A DNA stretch of 64,000 nucleotides from Xanthostigma xanthostigma (taxonomy: Eukaryota; Arthropoda; Insecta; Raphidioptera; Raphidiidae), in NCBI GenBank assembly GCA_963575645.1, contig OY754475.1, positions 8,246,001 through 8,310,000 on the forward strand, given 5' to 3'. Under the pieces are notes generated by a model. It was not told the origin of the DNA. It saw only the letters and a program-made list of their open reading frames with translations, and did not search any database. Made by a program: the position numbers and the translations under genes. Within the stretch, counting starts at the first letter, position 1. The number at the start of each line of letters is the position of its first letter. Below are positions 1-12,566 of this stretch, piece by piece.

Positions 1-62
1 AGCAGCTTAGCTGAACTCCGCCCCTAACAAAGGCTATTAGAATAGAATAGAATATTTATTGT
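1..62 (-). repeat. Possible LINE 3' end fragment
   Basis: The sequence TAGAATAGAATAGAATATT followed by TATTGTTTG resembles, on the minus strand, the A-rich reiterated tail of insect non-LTR retrotransposons. A similar tract, TTAGATTAGATTTTATTT, is at 9884-9902. Too short to classify. Confidence 0.25.
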
Positions 63-1113
63 TTGTGTGTGACCATAAGTATGATATATAAAAAGTCAAT
101 AATAAAATACACAAAGACAGATTAACATTGTACAATTATTTGGTCATTCGGGAAATCGTGATTATTATAATAAAATTATTATTATTATCTTTTTCTATGT
201 AAACCAATCATTAGTTTTTGTGTTACTGTTCCACATAACAACGATTTTGACAACGACATTATAATGTTCCTGCATATATTAAAACTGAAATTATGTGATC
301 GCAATCTAACGTCATTGTCAAATCAGACTGTCTGACAATGCGTTCTGCAACCCAGCAATTAATTCCCTACTACCACGGATCTGCTACTGTATTTAATTAT
401 AAATATAACGATTCTCTCTGCATAATATGTATACGTCTCAAATATCGACTCAGGAGTTAGCTACAAATGTCTAGATAAGGAGGGAAGAAGCGGATAGAGA
501 GGGAGGAGGAGAATATGTCTCGATAAAGCCAACATCCGGTCGTGTATTAAATACGTGCTTCACATTATTATTATTATTATGATTTGTGCCTTAGGATATA
601 CAGGCTATTTCTCCAAAATGGTTATCCCTAAAAAAATTGCTAGTTGTAGATCGACAAAATAGATTGAACATTCTATTCAATATTACTAAAAATATGTAAC
701 ATTTGAAAATACTTTTTTTTCGTGATTGAATCAGTATATTAAAGTTTGCCAAAGCCGATTTGATATGAACAATCTTTTTATAAGATTTTTATCTTTTCTT
801 GCTTAATTAAATTACACGTAGATCAGAGCAAGCTTTGAACTTCATAAGCCTCTGAAAGAGTAGGCACATATGAAGGCCAAATAGGATTTCGATTGAACTA
901 TTTCCGAAATATATAATTTATCCAATTTACAATTTATATAAAGAAAAGCGTAAGACAGTGTTTAAAGTACGCACTGCGCATGCGTGTAGAGTTCGTATGA
1001 CTTCCACTCTTTCCTCTCAAGTGCCCGTTGAAGTCGGAGAAGGGGTAGCGTTTCACTTGTCGTCTGATCCAGGCCAATTTACCTCCTGGCGTGCCTGAAG
1101 AAGTTAACTTAAA

Positions 1114-1441
1114 TAACTTCTTCAATAAATAAAATTATCGACCAATTTTTCAGACAATATATTAACAAAAAAATATATAATTAATACATTAACGTTTCAA
1201 TCCGGATTTGGACCTTCTTCAGAACTGATCTAAAAAATATAAAAAATAATTAATATTTAAATTCTAATTAGCTTTTTATAAAATCTTTCAAAATTATTAA
1301 TGATTATCAAAATAATGAAAAAAATAATATCGAAACGTTGATGTATTAATTATATATTTTTTTGTTAATATATTGTCAGAAAAATTGGTCAATAATTTTA
1401 TTTATTGAAGAGTTCAAATCAGACGTTAATCAAAGATTTGA
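1114..1441 (+). mobile_element. Penelope-like fold-back retroelement copy
   Basis: A 328-bp unit flanked by a 10-bp direct repeat TTAACTTAAA (1104-1113 and 1442-1451). The left half (1121-1222) is a reverse-complement copy of the right half (about 1329-1410): both arms hold the same block (TAAAATTATYGACCAATTTTT on the left strand reading, TTGTTAATATATTGTC on the right). The right end closes with AGACGTTAATCAAAGATTTG, shared by other copies in the window. A hammerhead-like core lies on the minus strand at 1191-1222. Inverted terminal blocks plus hammerhead-like motifs are known for Penelope-like elements; the class call is inference because no reverse transcriptase is present. Confidence 0.6.
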
Positions 1442-1989
1442 TTAACTTAAAAAATATTAATTTCGGATCAATAATAAGGGTTCCATTTTTCCTTTTGAGG
1501 TATACGGATTTCTAAAAAACGAGTCAATGCAAATAACGCTTTAATTTAAGTTACGACCTTTTGGCACCGAGGGCCATAATTTTCATTTATAAAGTTTTAA
1601 AATGTAAATAAAATATAAACCTTTACGCTTGCGTTAAGTTTCAGGTTTGAAACAAAAGAGTGGGTACTCGACATAATAAAAATGCTTTTATTTCAAGAAT
1701 AAATTCATTTAAATTTTAAGTTCTTTAAAAACAGCGTTAAGAGAAATGTATTGTGATGATAACAAATTATCTGTTGAATCTATGCAAATTATTTGAATTA
1801 AGCGGCACAAACAAACTTCAGAGCACTCTGAAAGCATTTCAGTTATTTAAGTACGTACGGGGTGTTGAGTAGAGCCATGAAGAATTTTGGTTTAAAAGAA
1901 AATAGCTACTAGAGTTCTTTTTCGTTCTCAATTTGCGGTCAGTTTTTGAAAATGTAAGTTGATTTTTCTTTAACGGACTTCAAAAAAAA

Positions 1990-2375
1990 AAATGTTCGAC
2001 TGTATTTTTTTGTCCTTCAACACCTTCGCCGGCTATGAACCGATTTCGATTACTCTTTTTTTTTATTCGATAGAGTATGTCCCAGAGTTGGTCCCATATA
2101 AATCGGTTCAACAACTTTTTAGAAAAAAATATAATTCACAAAAAAACAAAAAACCGACTTCAATGCTTTGCCTGAAATTAAAAAGTTAAAAATAAAAAAC
2201 TTTCTTTTAAAAAATTGATGGGCGTAAAATTAAAAAGTTTTGAAGGGCCTATTTTAATTCCTATCACGTTTTATGTACTTGGATATATTAAATTAGTGCC
2301 AACCTTACAATTTTATTACTTTAAGCTTTTTAGTGACCTCTTTTGAAGAAGGTTTAAATTTTTTTAAGTGTTTTA
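1990..2375 (-). repeat. Dispersed repeat fragment, also at 31180-31500
   Basis: Shares blocks in opposite orientation with 31180-31500, for example TCGATAGAGTATGTC, TTGGTCCCATATAAAT and GGTTCAACAACTTTTTAG at 2069-2123 against the reverse at 31321-31395. It also contains AAAAAACCGACTTCAATG (2146-2163), a phrase I associate with abundant lepidopteran repeats. The ORF from 1992 to 2189 lies inside it and is not a gene. Confidence 0.5.
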
Positions 2376-2390
2376 TTGGTGAATTATATA

Positions 2391-2878
2391 AGCCAATTGA
2401 TAATCACCGAAACAGGAAATAAAAAATGACATCGCTAAATGGTCGGCTCATCTTTTAAATCACAAAATTTCTTGAAATAGTAATTTACGAGATATCTTAC
2501 GTACAACTATTTTTAACGAACAGCCTGTATATATTGTTTATATGTAAACATTAAGCCAATTGATAATCACCGAAACAGGAAATAAAAAATGACATCGCTA
2601 AATGGTCGGCTCATCTTTTAAATCACAAAATTTCTTGAAATAGTAATTTACGAGATATCTTACGTACAACTATTTTTAACGAACAGCCTGTATATATTGT
2701 TTATATGTAAACATTAAGCCAATTGATAATCACCGAAACAGGAAATAAAAAATGACATCGCTAAATGGTCGGCTCATCTTTTAAATCACAAAATTTCTTG
2801 AAATAGTAATTTACGAGATATCTTACGTACAACTATTTTTAACGAACAGCCTGTATATATTGTTTATATGTAAACATT
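2391..2878 (+). repeat. Tandem triplication of a 163-bp unit
   Basis: Units start at 2391, 2554 and 2717, each beginning AGCCAATTGATAATC and ending TATATGTAAACATT. By eye the three units are identical over their length, so the duplication is very recent or actively homogenised. No ORF; AT-rich. It contains AACAGCCTGTATATATTG, but I cannot assign it to a transposon family. Confidence 0.9.
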
Positions 2879-3436
2879 GGACGACTGTTTATCCATAAAT
2901 AATTATACAGAGTCGAGAGAAAATTTGCATTAGTTTTTAATTATCAGAGAAGCTTTAAAATGCTCGAATAACCGAAAATATTCGCTTCTTTTGGAGCCAC
3001 TTTTATTGCTAGACATTTCTCTCCGAAAAGAACCGAAACAGACGTCTTACTTTTTTTTCAAAAGTACGTAGGACATGCAATAATTTTCGAGGGGAAGGAC
3101 GAATAAATATTTATACTCTCGAAGTAAAACAGAATAGATTTATACCGGCAGTGTAAACACAATTATGTTTGGTGAATTGAATTATCGCTATTTATTTGGA
3201 GGAATAGCTACCTGAAGAACAAATGAACCGAATAAATAATTATCTACTTCCGTTCGGTGAATGTGGCCATCAGATTTGTTTTACCTGTCTCAGTTTGAGG
3301 TATTTTGATCTTGAGACGAAGTTTGGATGATCCACCCATAAATTTATCGTAGGCTCGAGTATTTAATTTGTTACATTTTTTGTGAGACCACATTACCAAT
3401 AGACCAGTAAAGTTAGCTTTTGACAAGGACAAAATT

Positions 3437-3691
3437 AATAACAGAAAACGAATGATGAGGAAGGGAAGAAAGTGCCGTCAGAAATACAGAAACCAAAAAT
3501 TCAAATGCGTAAAAGGCCAGAGGGCTGTGGGGGGCTACACAAAATTTTTCGATTGGATGTCAACTTTCGCCGGAAATAACGAAAAACCGCGTTTGACCCA
3601 CAGCCCTCCGGCCTTTTACGTATTTGAATTTTTGGTTTCTGTATTTCTGACGGCACTTTCTTCCCTTCCTCATCATTCGTTTTCTGTTATT
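3437..3691. repeat. Long palindrome, two 95-bp arms
   Basis: The left arm 3437-3531 (AATAACAGAAAACGAATG... to ...GGGCTGTGGG) is matched by its reverse complement at 3597-3691 with only a few mismatches, around a 65-bp loop. Fold-back (MITE-like) structure; the flanks show no clear target duplication. The 89-residue ORF over it is a by-product of the arm. Confidence 0.85.
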
Positions 3692-4079
3692 GTGTCCCTT
3701 TTTCACTTGATTTTGGGCTAACTGTACTGCTTTACAGCCCGCTACTCGAGGGCATAAAAACTGTTTACATTTTAATTGGCCATTTCCGTTTTCTCTTGAT
3801 TGGATAGTTTCGTTGCTTTGCCGATGGTATGAATTAACCCACTGTATTCACCGCGATAATGAATAAATTTAAATTATTGCAAAAGTTCTCATCAACTTGT
3901 ACAAGCAAATTTCAAATGATGCGAAATACAACTTGTGTAACACGGCTCATGTTCACACCTCGGCACTTAGCAAGTAAACAAAACTCTTTTCGTCCTCGTC
4001 TCGAACTATAAGCTCGCACAAAACAATTGAAACGAACCTCTAACCTCACTTTTCTAACATACATACATTAATTCCATAT

Positions 4080-4396
4080 ATTTAATAGCTTCTATATTGC
4101 TACTAGCCGTAAGTGGAAGCGTGGCCCATGAATTGAGACAGCAAATGTCTTTTCTATCTCCTTCTTTTCACTTGACCCGTTGTGCGCAAGTGTCGCGTCT
4201 GTGGTGGGGCAATTAGTAGGTGGAATAGAGCAAGCCACCTCCCTTTCACAGCTTAGTTCCATGTGCAAACTGACGCGCATCCATTCACGGACATGCGCAT
4301 GAGTATAATAAGTGAGACAGACGTATAATTAATGTCTGCACCGTAGTGTTTAAGTCTTTCTCCCGATCTTTTCTAGCAATATAGAGGGTATTAAAT
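4080..4396. mobile_element. 317-bp inverted-repeat element, copy 1
   Basis: Ends in imperfect inverted repeats: ATTTAATAGCTTCTATATTG at the left, and TAGCAATATAGAGGG followed by TATTAAAT at the right. A second copy in the same orientation is at 53278-53594 and matches across its whole length (for example GACCCGTTGTGCGCAAG, GTGTTTAAGTCTTTCTCC). Non-autonomous DNA transposon of unknown superfamily. Confidence 0.65.
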
Positions 4397-4984
4397 CAGC
4401 CTGGAATACCATGCAGCAGGCCTGTAAATAGATGGCTTGGTAGAACGAGACAGACTGTGAAAGATTGCAGTAACGAATTATTCAACTGTTTCCTGTTTTA
4501 TTTAGCCATTTTGGATATGAAACATCACCATTTGTAATTTATTATCTTTTTGCAACTAACTTCACATACATTTACTTTATACACTTCACAATTAAATGTT
4601 AATGTACAAATAATTGCGATAGTCGTGTAACTAACTTCATAACAATTACGCAATGAATTACGTGTTAGTTCTGTGCCAAACCGCAATGAAGTTGCCGGTG
4701 ATGAATAAGTAATTAAGTTCTTTCCAACTTATAAACAGAATGATGTACTTTGTTCTTCTCGCACCTAACTTCACTCATATATATTTCGGTATGACGTGTC
4801 TTGTGTAGTCACGAATATGCAAGAAAGAAATGTCAAGCAGAATTGGGTTTTATTTTGTACAATTATAAAGAGAGAGAGAGAGAGTGCGAATTTTGTGTGT
4901 ATGTGGACGGTAATCTCCGGAACCGCTGCACCTATTTAAAAAAATCTTTCACTTTTATTTTCAATCCGTTTTCATAACACTGCG

Positions 4985-5231
4985 TTGTTTGAGAAGAATA
5001 TAACCATGGCTGCTATAAAAGTTTATAATCATCTCCCAGATGATATTGCTATATTGCAGCCTTTAAACAAATATAAGACTACACTTTTAAAATTTTTAAT
5101 CCATTATTCGTTCTATTCGTTAGAGTTAGAGGAATATTTTATGAATTCGAATTGACATGTTACACACCCTTTGACTTGTTCCACACTTTTTTGTACGTTT
5201 TTACGGAATAAAAATATTATTATTATTATTT
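4985..5231 (+). mobile_element. LINE 3' end: reverse transcriptase C-terminal tail and (ATT)n
   Basis: The open frame at 5006-5155 (49 codons) reads AAIKVYNHLPDDIAIL and, later, FLIHYSFYSLEEY-like residues. This matches the C-terminal tail typical of insect non-LTR (Jockey/CR1-type) reverse transcriptase ORFs (IKVYNHLP..., FYSLEEYF). It is followed by GGAATAAAAATATT and an (ATT)n tract ending near 5231. 5' truncated, as is usual for LINE copies. The clade is not determined. Confidence 0.65.
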
Positions 5232-5379
5232 AGAATGAGGGAATCAGGATGGACAGAGGCTATATATTATCGCGTTAAAATAAAAGCGCTTTTCGTGGAG
5301 ACCAATTATGCAACGTAAGTCGACGAAAAAACGGTGGTTATCTACAAATTCGGGCGAAGCCGGATCGAACCACTATTAG
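5230..5379 (+). mobile_element. Helitron-type 3' end fragment
   Basis: Shares GGCTATATATTATCGCG, GCTTTTCGTGGAGACCAATT and AATTCGGGCGAAGCCGG with 17927-18060, 29303-29449 (reverse) and 30553-30699. It ends with a short GC hairpin (TTCGGGCGAAGCCGG) and CTATTAG before T; the copy ending at 29303 keeps CTAG-T. A terminal hairpin plus CTRR is the Helitron 3' signature. No 5' TC terminus was identified, so the class is inferred. Confidence 0.5.
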
Positions 5380-5899
5380 TCAATAATTACATATTTATTG
5401 TATAAATTTTGGTCAAGCTCAACTCAAGAATTTGCTTACAACGACACTCTCTCTAAAGAAATGATTGTATTCTCTTTGTTTCTATTCTGTTAATGATTTA
5501 TATATTAATAGATAGATTGATGCTTATTCATTGTTAGTTAAAATCGAATATATAATTTCCTTTTATGTAAATTTTACTCTGTTATGGCGCTATAATGTTC
5601 CGATGGAATTTTGAACAAAGAAATTATTCTATTCAATTCTTTCTCTACGACTACAAGGGGCTCTCAGTGAGTTCTCTAACATATTATCTAGTTCTCGCAT
5701 TCCTATGTGGAGATTTATACAAAAAAAAAGGACAGAGACCAGAGGAGAGAGACACTGTAGTTTACAGACGCTAAGCAGATGAAGTAATCAGAGTCTGTTA
5801 TTCTAATACAGTGAAACTCCGCGATAAACCGCTTCGGCATTAAACTCCTGGCTTTTAAAGAATGTAGGTTCTCAGAAATAAACATTGATATTTTATTGA

Positions 5900-6568
5900 A
5901 CATACCGCTAAACTAGCGGTATGTGCTTTATTGTCGCTTTGTGCGTCAGAGCTGACTTTCGTTCATATAAGAAGTTATATCTAAGTTAATTTCACACGAA
6001 ATCCATTCAAATTGAAGCTTTTGGAAAAGAGGAGATTCTGATCTATAAAACAGAACCATTTTTAAATCAATTCGAGTTCATAAATACTATTAAAATTGTA
6101 ATTGAAAATTACAAACAGCAGTTGTCGGTTGGTCTGTACGTATGTACATATGAACGTATGTACGTCACGACTCTACAGATCGCAATTTTGGTCAGATTGC
6201 CTTGGGTTATACAAAACCCTATTTAAATTTACATAAATGTGTTCAGTAGTTTAATTTTTATAAACAGTTTTATTTTATTATTTTTGACAGCTAATAGTTA
6301 AAATAAAAAACCTTAAAAAAACAAAAAAAATACCTATTACTGGTATTGTAAAATATGTAGTGTATTACGTAGAATAACTGCTTCACTGCTATACCACAAT
6401 AACAACAGAAGTAATATATTTTTTTTCTATTCCATTTTGTTTTTAATTTTTTTCCTATTTTTTTAATTGGTTTTTTAAATCTATTTTCTCCATTTTTTTT
6501 TCATTACCTATAATATGTACAGTGGAAAACTTGCGGGCTGTGCACTTTTGGTTTTGCCAACTATTTTT
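5900..6568 (+). mobile_element. Hairpin-headed repeat, copy 1
   Basis: Starts with a perfect hairpin (CATACCGCTA / TAGCGGTATG) and ends CAGTGGAAAACTTGCGGG ... GGTTTTGCCAACTATTT. The same head and tail enclose 55813-56910, and the head alone is in reverse at 35296-35481. Compared with the 55813 copy it lacks the tRNA-like insert and has a shorter ACGT tract. Class unknown. Confidence 0.6.
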
Positions 6569-8459
6569 ATTATTTTATTTACGGGTTTTCCCAAAATTTT
6601 ATATTTTAACTTTTTTTTTAATTTTACAGTAAGTACCTACTTAATTTCTCAACTGATATAAAAATATTATTATATTTATAATCTAAATTCTAAAGTATCT
6701 CCTTTAATTTCCTCACCATTTTAAAAGCTCCTAATTCAGTCTTGTTTCCACTAGTAATACGTAACTTTGACGCTATCAAACCGAACAGAACATAAAATTA
6801 TATACGCTCGACAACTGAGGGCATTATTAATCACACTCCCTACGAGTTTCGCATCTTCTAAGCCTTCGGTGAGAATAAACTCGACGTCGCTCTAGTAACG
6901 CAAGCTTAAAAGTAAATCATCACAATCGCTTAGTATAAATAGACCTCAACAAAACCTTACAAATTTAATAACAGAAGTCACACAATTAAATGGTATAATT
7001 AGTGAAACAATATTAATTTTCTCAAAACGCCGTGTTTCAAATTATTACTGTGTTCCGTTTCTCGTATACATAAAAACAAAATGCAACCGATCAACCGTTT
7101 CTATAAATAAACAAACAATTGCCAAACACGGCGACCATTTCCGCAATACATATTTGAGGTTATGTACTCGAGTATTTGTGCCTAACTTCCGATGTAAGTA
7201 TACGTGTATAATTGGTAGTTTTGTAGTACTTGCTTCTCCTTAGTTTCTCATTTGCAAATTAAATTAAGTCTGGCGTCATCTTAATTATTTCATATATAAG
7301 AAACTGATACGTGGTTCGAGCTATATTAATCATGCAACTACAGGGTGTATTTTTACCCGACTGCGGCGAAGCAAAAGTAGGGTTATGTGTTTAACCGGTA
7401 TGTATGTTCATCTGTTCCCGCATAACTTCTTAACTACTTATCAGAATTTAACAAATGAAGTATCGTTGGAAGCGTTTTGATCGTCTTTAAGTTATAGGCT
7501 ATGTGACGTCACATTAAATTAAATATGGCGCCTTTTAGAGGACACAGTTATGAACTAAAAAAACATTGTTTTCAATGATGCCTTGTTGGGTATCAAATTA
7601 AAGGGCTTAATTAGCGCATATCAAAAATATATATATTGTTAGCTGTTGCTATAACCCCAAAATAATTTAAATAAAAACTAAGTTAAAAATGATTAAAGTA
7701 GGGAAAAACACCCAACATTTAAAAATACGAAAAATGATTTGAATTTTTCTATTTTTAATTAATTTATAAAAATCGGTCCAAAACTGCTCCGAGTTCTTTT
7801 AACTTTCGAATTAGCAGAAATTGAGTTCGTAATTTTATCGGCCTATACAGAAAAGTAAAACTTAATAAAAATGTTGTACTTATAAAGAAACGTTTTCTAA
7901 AAGTTTAAATATTGAAGTTCCTGTAAAGTTCTTTTCATTACACCCAGTATAAATTATTTTTAAATACTGTAAGGCTCTCCTTTTATCATCTTATCTTTAA
8001 TTAATTTACCTGTGCCTTTGTCGACGTTTGCATAACAAATTCAAATTATAATTGTGTAAATAACTATCCACTTTTTACAAAAAAAAAATTGCACTACCTC
8101 AATTTAATTATTTAACTTCAAAGAATAAAAATTGAAGTACCCTCTTCAAAATATGGTCTATAAAAGAAAACAATGTTAGTTAGTTCAGCTATTTATGACT
8201 CATTATTAAATTTCGTGAAACTATTAATACGTTCGACTATCGCTTATAGAGGAAGGTACAGGCAAGTAGTAGTCTCATGTATAGAGGTCCATGAATGAAA
8301 AATGTCTTTCTCTTGTAGAGGTTTCTGTTTCTCACTTATAGAGGTTTTAGAGGGTTACAAAGACGGTACCTGGCAAGAACTCTCACTTAGAGAGTTTTCT
8401 CGCTTACCCAGTTTTCACTCACCCAGGTTTGACTGTATATGAGTCCGACTATAATGTAA

Positions 8460-8872
8460 AGCGCGGGTCACACTAGGCTGCTTGCCAGCCGCGAGTTGTG
8501 GAAGCCGTCAATCAGCTTGGTGTGAGCATAAAATTCGCCGCCGGCGAGTATTTATCAGCGGCTGGTGAAATTGGACATGTTCTATTTTGGTAGCCAGGCA
8601 GCGGCGACTAGCAGGTCACGTGACTCACTCGCACCCGCTACCACCAGCGAGCAGCGCAGTCTGACCGAAGCAGTGCATCATAGGCGAGTAAACGATCACG
8701 TACCACGTGGTTTATGTTCGATGATGCAGTGACCGGATTGGCAGCCACTATACTCGCTGTAGACTAGCGAGTAGCAGCCGTAGTGTGACCGGGCTGCCCG
8801 CCGCTGCTTGCTGGTGCTACTGTCCGCCGCTGATCAGCAGCGGCTGACAAGCAGCCTAGTGTGACCCGCGCT
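8460..8872. mobile_element. PIF/Harbinger-type MITE with perfect inverted ends
   Basis: Perfect inverted repeats: GCGCGGGTCACACTAGG and continuing at 8461-8484, with the reverse complement at 8848-8871; the symmetry extends out to 8456-8876. Flanks are TAA (left) and TTA (right), both matching the TWA target of PIF/Harbinger, although a true direct repeat would be identical. The interior is GC-rich and itself repetitive (GCCGC, GCAGCGGC and CAGCGGCT motifs). No coding capacity. Confidence 0.65.
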
Positions 8873-9601
8873 TTACCGACGAGTTGTAACAAAACGGCTG
8901 TGACAAACTGATTTGAAAGATAAAATCGAATTATCGTTTATGAAAAAGACCTATCAGAAATAACCGGCATCTAATTTAATACATTGACAGTCAACAACTG
9001 AAATTTTTTCCGTATTGGAAGCATCAAAACAGTCAATTTTTTGCTGGTTTTAATATTTCCTTATTTTTCCTTGAAGATAAAAATTCCATAAATCTTATTA
9101 TTATTATTCAACAATTTTTTCGTTCGTCTTTTGATGTATTTGTTTTTGTGTATTTTTGTTCCCTGTATTTTTTCGCTGGAATTATACATTTGTATGAAAT
9201 ATATTATTTTGTTTTTATAGTAAGATTGTGTTTTGTGCTTACTAACTGTACGCAAAAAAAATAGCTCACATAAACATAAAGTAGAAACAAATCTTATCAC
9301 ATTTTAAAAATATTTTCAGTTTGTTTTTTTATAAATAAATGAAAAATGGATTATAGGTAACGTTTAAAACTTAACCCCAGGAACACAGAATTTAAAATTA
9401 AGCTAATTTTTGACAGAAAACCCCATATCTTAATCTGACAATAATTTAATATAATAAAGTAGGTACCCTAAACTTAAGTATGGCAGCCAATAGAGTACCC
9501 ACTTTTAACGAGATCGATCCATCCATTTTCTAGACATGTCGGCACAAACGGACAAGCAAACATACAGACACAAATTTCTGTCTTTAGGTTATTCTTACAA
9601 T

Positions 9602-9787
9602 CAGTGGCGGATCCACGGGGGGGGGGGTCGGGTTCAAACCCCCCCCTTCCAGAGAATCAAAAATCCCAAATTAAAATCTTACTGCGCAATAAAAAAAAGC
9701 TTTTCATGTTTTTCATGAATTCTCCGCAAAAGGAGTAAAAAATTTTCAAGACCCCCCCCCCTTGCCGTAATCCTGGATCCGCCACTG
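9602..9787. mobile_element. hAT MITE with perfect 8-bp target duplication
   Basis: The inverted ends CAGTGGCGGATCCA and TGGATCCGCCACTG bound a 186-bp element. The 8-bp direct repeat CTTACAAT lies at 9594-9601 and 9788-9795, which is diagnostic for hAT insertion. Runs of G (9619-9628) and C (9640-9646, 9751-9760) sit just inside the ends, as in the common CAGTGGCGG...GGGG hAT families. The ORF 9536-9718 crosses its border and is not a gene. Confidence 0.92.
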
Positions 9788-10429
9788 CTTACAATTTTTA
9801 TAATCAAATATACGAGGCCGTTCTTGTCCTCTTAATCAACATAAGTTCGTAGTTATGGAAAAGTATTTTGAATTTTATGAATTAGATTAGATTTTATTTA
9901 ACACAAAACTATTCTTAAGGTATACCTATTTGTGACGTAATAATGAAATTCAGAGATTATTTCAAACAAGTTTTGCTGTTGTGTGATATAGGTAACAGTT
10001 CAGTCAGTAAGTGAGTCGCGCGGGACATTCATTTTTATATACAAAGTAGACATTTTGTTTTTATAGTAAATGGTCCGACCTGCATAAATAATAAAATCCC
10101 GTATTTTATGTCCTTTTCCCGTACATAAATAGTCGTGTGATAACATCTTATCTTTTCCCTGTATAAAAAAAGTTATACTTATGCAACGAAGGTAAAAATT
10201 TATCTGTCGATTATACAAGCTGATTTGAAATGTTTGCCACGTGTGAATCACTATTAAAATCGCTTTTTTCGCAAGTAATATCACCCTCAGTTGTAAATGT
10301 TAGATTGATCCAAAAAATGTCAGCCAATTAAACGTCAAAATCATTCCAAATTCACAATTATTAACAAATTTACATAGTACCTATATAATTGTATAACACA
10401 AAGTTTCTTTATTTTCAAAATATTTCCGA

Positions 10430-10790
10430 AACAGAAATTTAGAAAAAAAATTATTTTACAAAACTTTCTTGAAAAAATAAATAAAATAATAAACCGTTAT
10501 AAAAAGTATAGCATTATACGTTATAGCATATATTTCTTCTGCGCATGCGCCGAGTTTCCCCAAAAACGATAGGGCTCTTCATATTTGCATATCAAACATC
10601 CTCCCAATTTTTTTTTAATTCGCTGATTAGTTTGACCTGTATCGTGTTTACAGACAAACAGACGCAAACAGCCTTGTTTCAAAAATATGTTTTTTGGACT
10701 CGAAGAACCTCATAAAACTGCTTCATAATATTGTCATTTGACCAATTTCGTGGATACTGACTTGCTTATTTCTTTGTCTTTAAAAAAATA
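10430..10790 (-). repeat. Dispersed repeat, also at 21030-21415 and 51480-51720
   Basis: The block CTGCGCATGCGCCGA...TTTCCCCAAAAACGATAGGGCT...CATATTTGCATA...CATCCTCCCAA occurs here. It is reversed at 21140-21240 (GCATATG..., GCCCTATTGTTTTTGGGG, CGGCGCATGCGCAG) and occurs again at 51640-51710. Part recurs near 11280-11460 and 25110-25170 (CCCCTGAATCCAAAAAAACAT). Unclassified. Confidence 0.5.
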
Positions 10791-12070
10791 TTTTGAGAGT
10801 GTAAAAAAAATCGACATAAGCGACTATGCTCTGTGACCACAAACGCTGAATCAATTCTTTGTTTTTATTAAAAAAAAAAAAAAAACAATGTATTTTTTTA
10901 ATATAATCGTTTTGGCAATGATTTGATATCTCAACGTTAAATTGATCTGTCAATATTTTAATATGACGGGCCGATAACATAGCTCTCTGCAGTCAATGTT
11001 TCGGTTTTCCAGAGTAGAAAGAAATCATTTATATTTACGTCATTTACATTACGCTGACCACAATATTTACGTATAATTCATCAACATTCAATGTGAAAAG
11101 TGCCGCGCGGTTAGGGGGGACAAGCGGCTGCTTAATGCCGCTAGGGGGAGATTCCGGGCGTCGTTATAATATCATAAACACAGATGTATCAGCGGTTCTG
11201 AAACGAATATAGAGAGAGTCGGTTTCGCTGTAATGCGATAAATATTTACATATAAGTCGCTGGGTGAATGCAGAAGTATCTTAAGTCCAAAATGTGCTGT
11301 TTTGAGCCTTATATATCTATAGATATGTTTTTGAGCATATTTCAATGCAGAATCTCAAACATGAGATTCTGCGTTACAGACGCACAGAGATTTTCCAAAA
11401 ATATGTTTTTTGGATTCAGGGGACATCAAAACGGAAATATATTGTAAAATTTTTGAAAAGTGATTTTTGACCTATAACATCGGTATTTTCTTCTCAACCG
11501 AGAATCGTAATCGATTTTGATTTGGAACACTGATCACAATTCGGTGTCCAAATTTTAAGTAAAATTTACCAGGCCACGCCAATGTTCAAAAAATGTTCTC
11601 ATCATAACCCCGGCATCAACGACGTTCACATGAGCAAAGTCGCCATTAAAAGCTTAAGACCAAATTTTGAAGCATGTAAAAATATTTTCAGAAAAGAGCT
11701 TTTTTTAATGCAGAGGTCCACAAAAAAAGATTTTACTGCGTATATAGTTATGATGAAACGCATTTAGAAATAACTACATTAAAAGCTTCAATTTAAAAGC
11801 AAAAAAAAAATTATAATAATTGAAACATCACTGGTTTGAAAGCTTTTAAAGCTCTAAGTACATATGTTATGTGGTTTCCATTATAACACAAACTGCCAAG
11901 CTTCATTTAGAATGTCCAGGAATTTTTTGATGAGGGTTAAATAAATGACCCCCCAAATCATAAAATAAAGTCAGCATTGAAGCAAAAGAGTTTTGTGTGT
12001 AACCTAAATACAGTATACCTACGAGGTGGTACAAAAATAAAGAAAAAAATCTGAAGTTTATTTTTATATA

Positions 12071-12566
12071 CAGTGTAACCTCTTTATAACGTCCTTCGTT
12101 ATAACGAAAAACTCCCTATAACGTAGAAATTTTTACGATTTGGTTGGTTTACCTTAAAACCCATACATTAATACCCTCTTTATAGCGCAACAGCCATTCT
12201 CTATTACGAAGAAATATGTTCATATTTAGGCGTCAGCAAATATTTACAGACGTAAAGAAGACGATTCTGAACCATCACCAACTATTCAACAAGCACTTGA
12301 TGCCGCCAAGCTTATCGAAAAATTCCTACTATTTAATGAAGATGATTTCACCACATCCCAAGCCATGCATAAGATACTTAATAAAATACAAAACAAATAT
12401 TGACATAGCAAAAAACGGCAGGTAAAGTTAACAGACTATATGCGTTTGGAATAAATTAATTAGGTGAAATTTGGATATTTTTATTTCTTCTCTCCATATA
12501 ACGAAAACTCTTTATAACGAAAAAAATGCTCGGTTCCTTGAGATTCGTTATAAGGAGGTTACACTG
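12071..12566 (+). mobile_element. pogo/Tigger deletion derivative
   Basis: Inverted ends CAGTGTAACCTCTTTATAAC and GTTATAAGGAGGTTACACTG, with TA on both sides (12069-12070, 12567-12568), as in Tc1/mariner-pogo. The interior from about 12248 to 12402 encodes, ending at the TGA at 12400-12402, a peptide including TIQQALDAAKLIEKFLL and ending HKILNKIQNKY, which I recognise as the C-terminal tail of Tigger transposases (IQEALQAL..LRKFL type). The DNA-binding and DDE core are deleted, so it is non-autonomous. ATAACG motifs recur inside both ends. Confidence 0.85.

Noticed and set aside
2391..2878. CRISPR array or other prokaryotic repeat
   Set aside because: Units are 163-bp contiguous tandem copies without spacers, in an insect intron.
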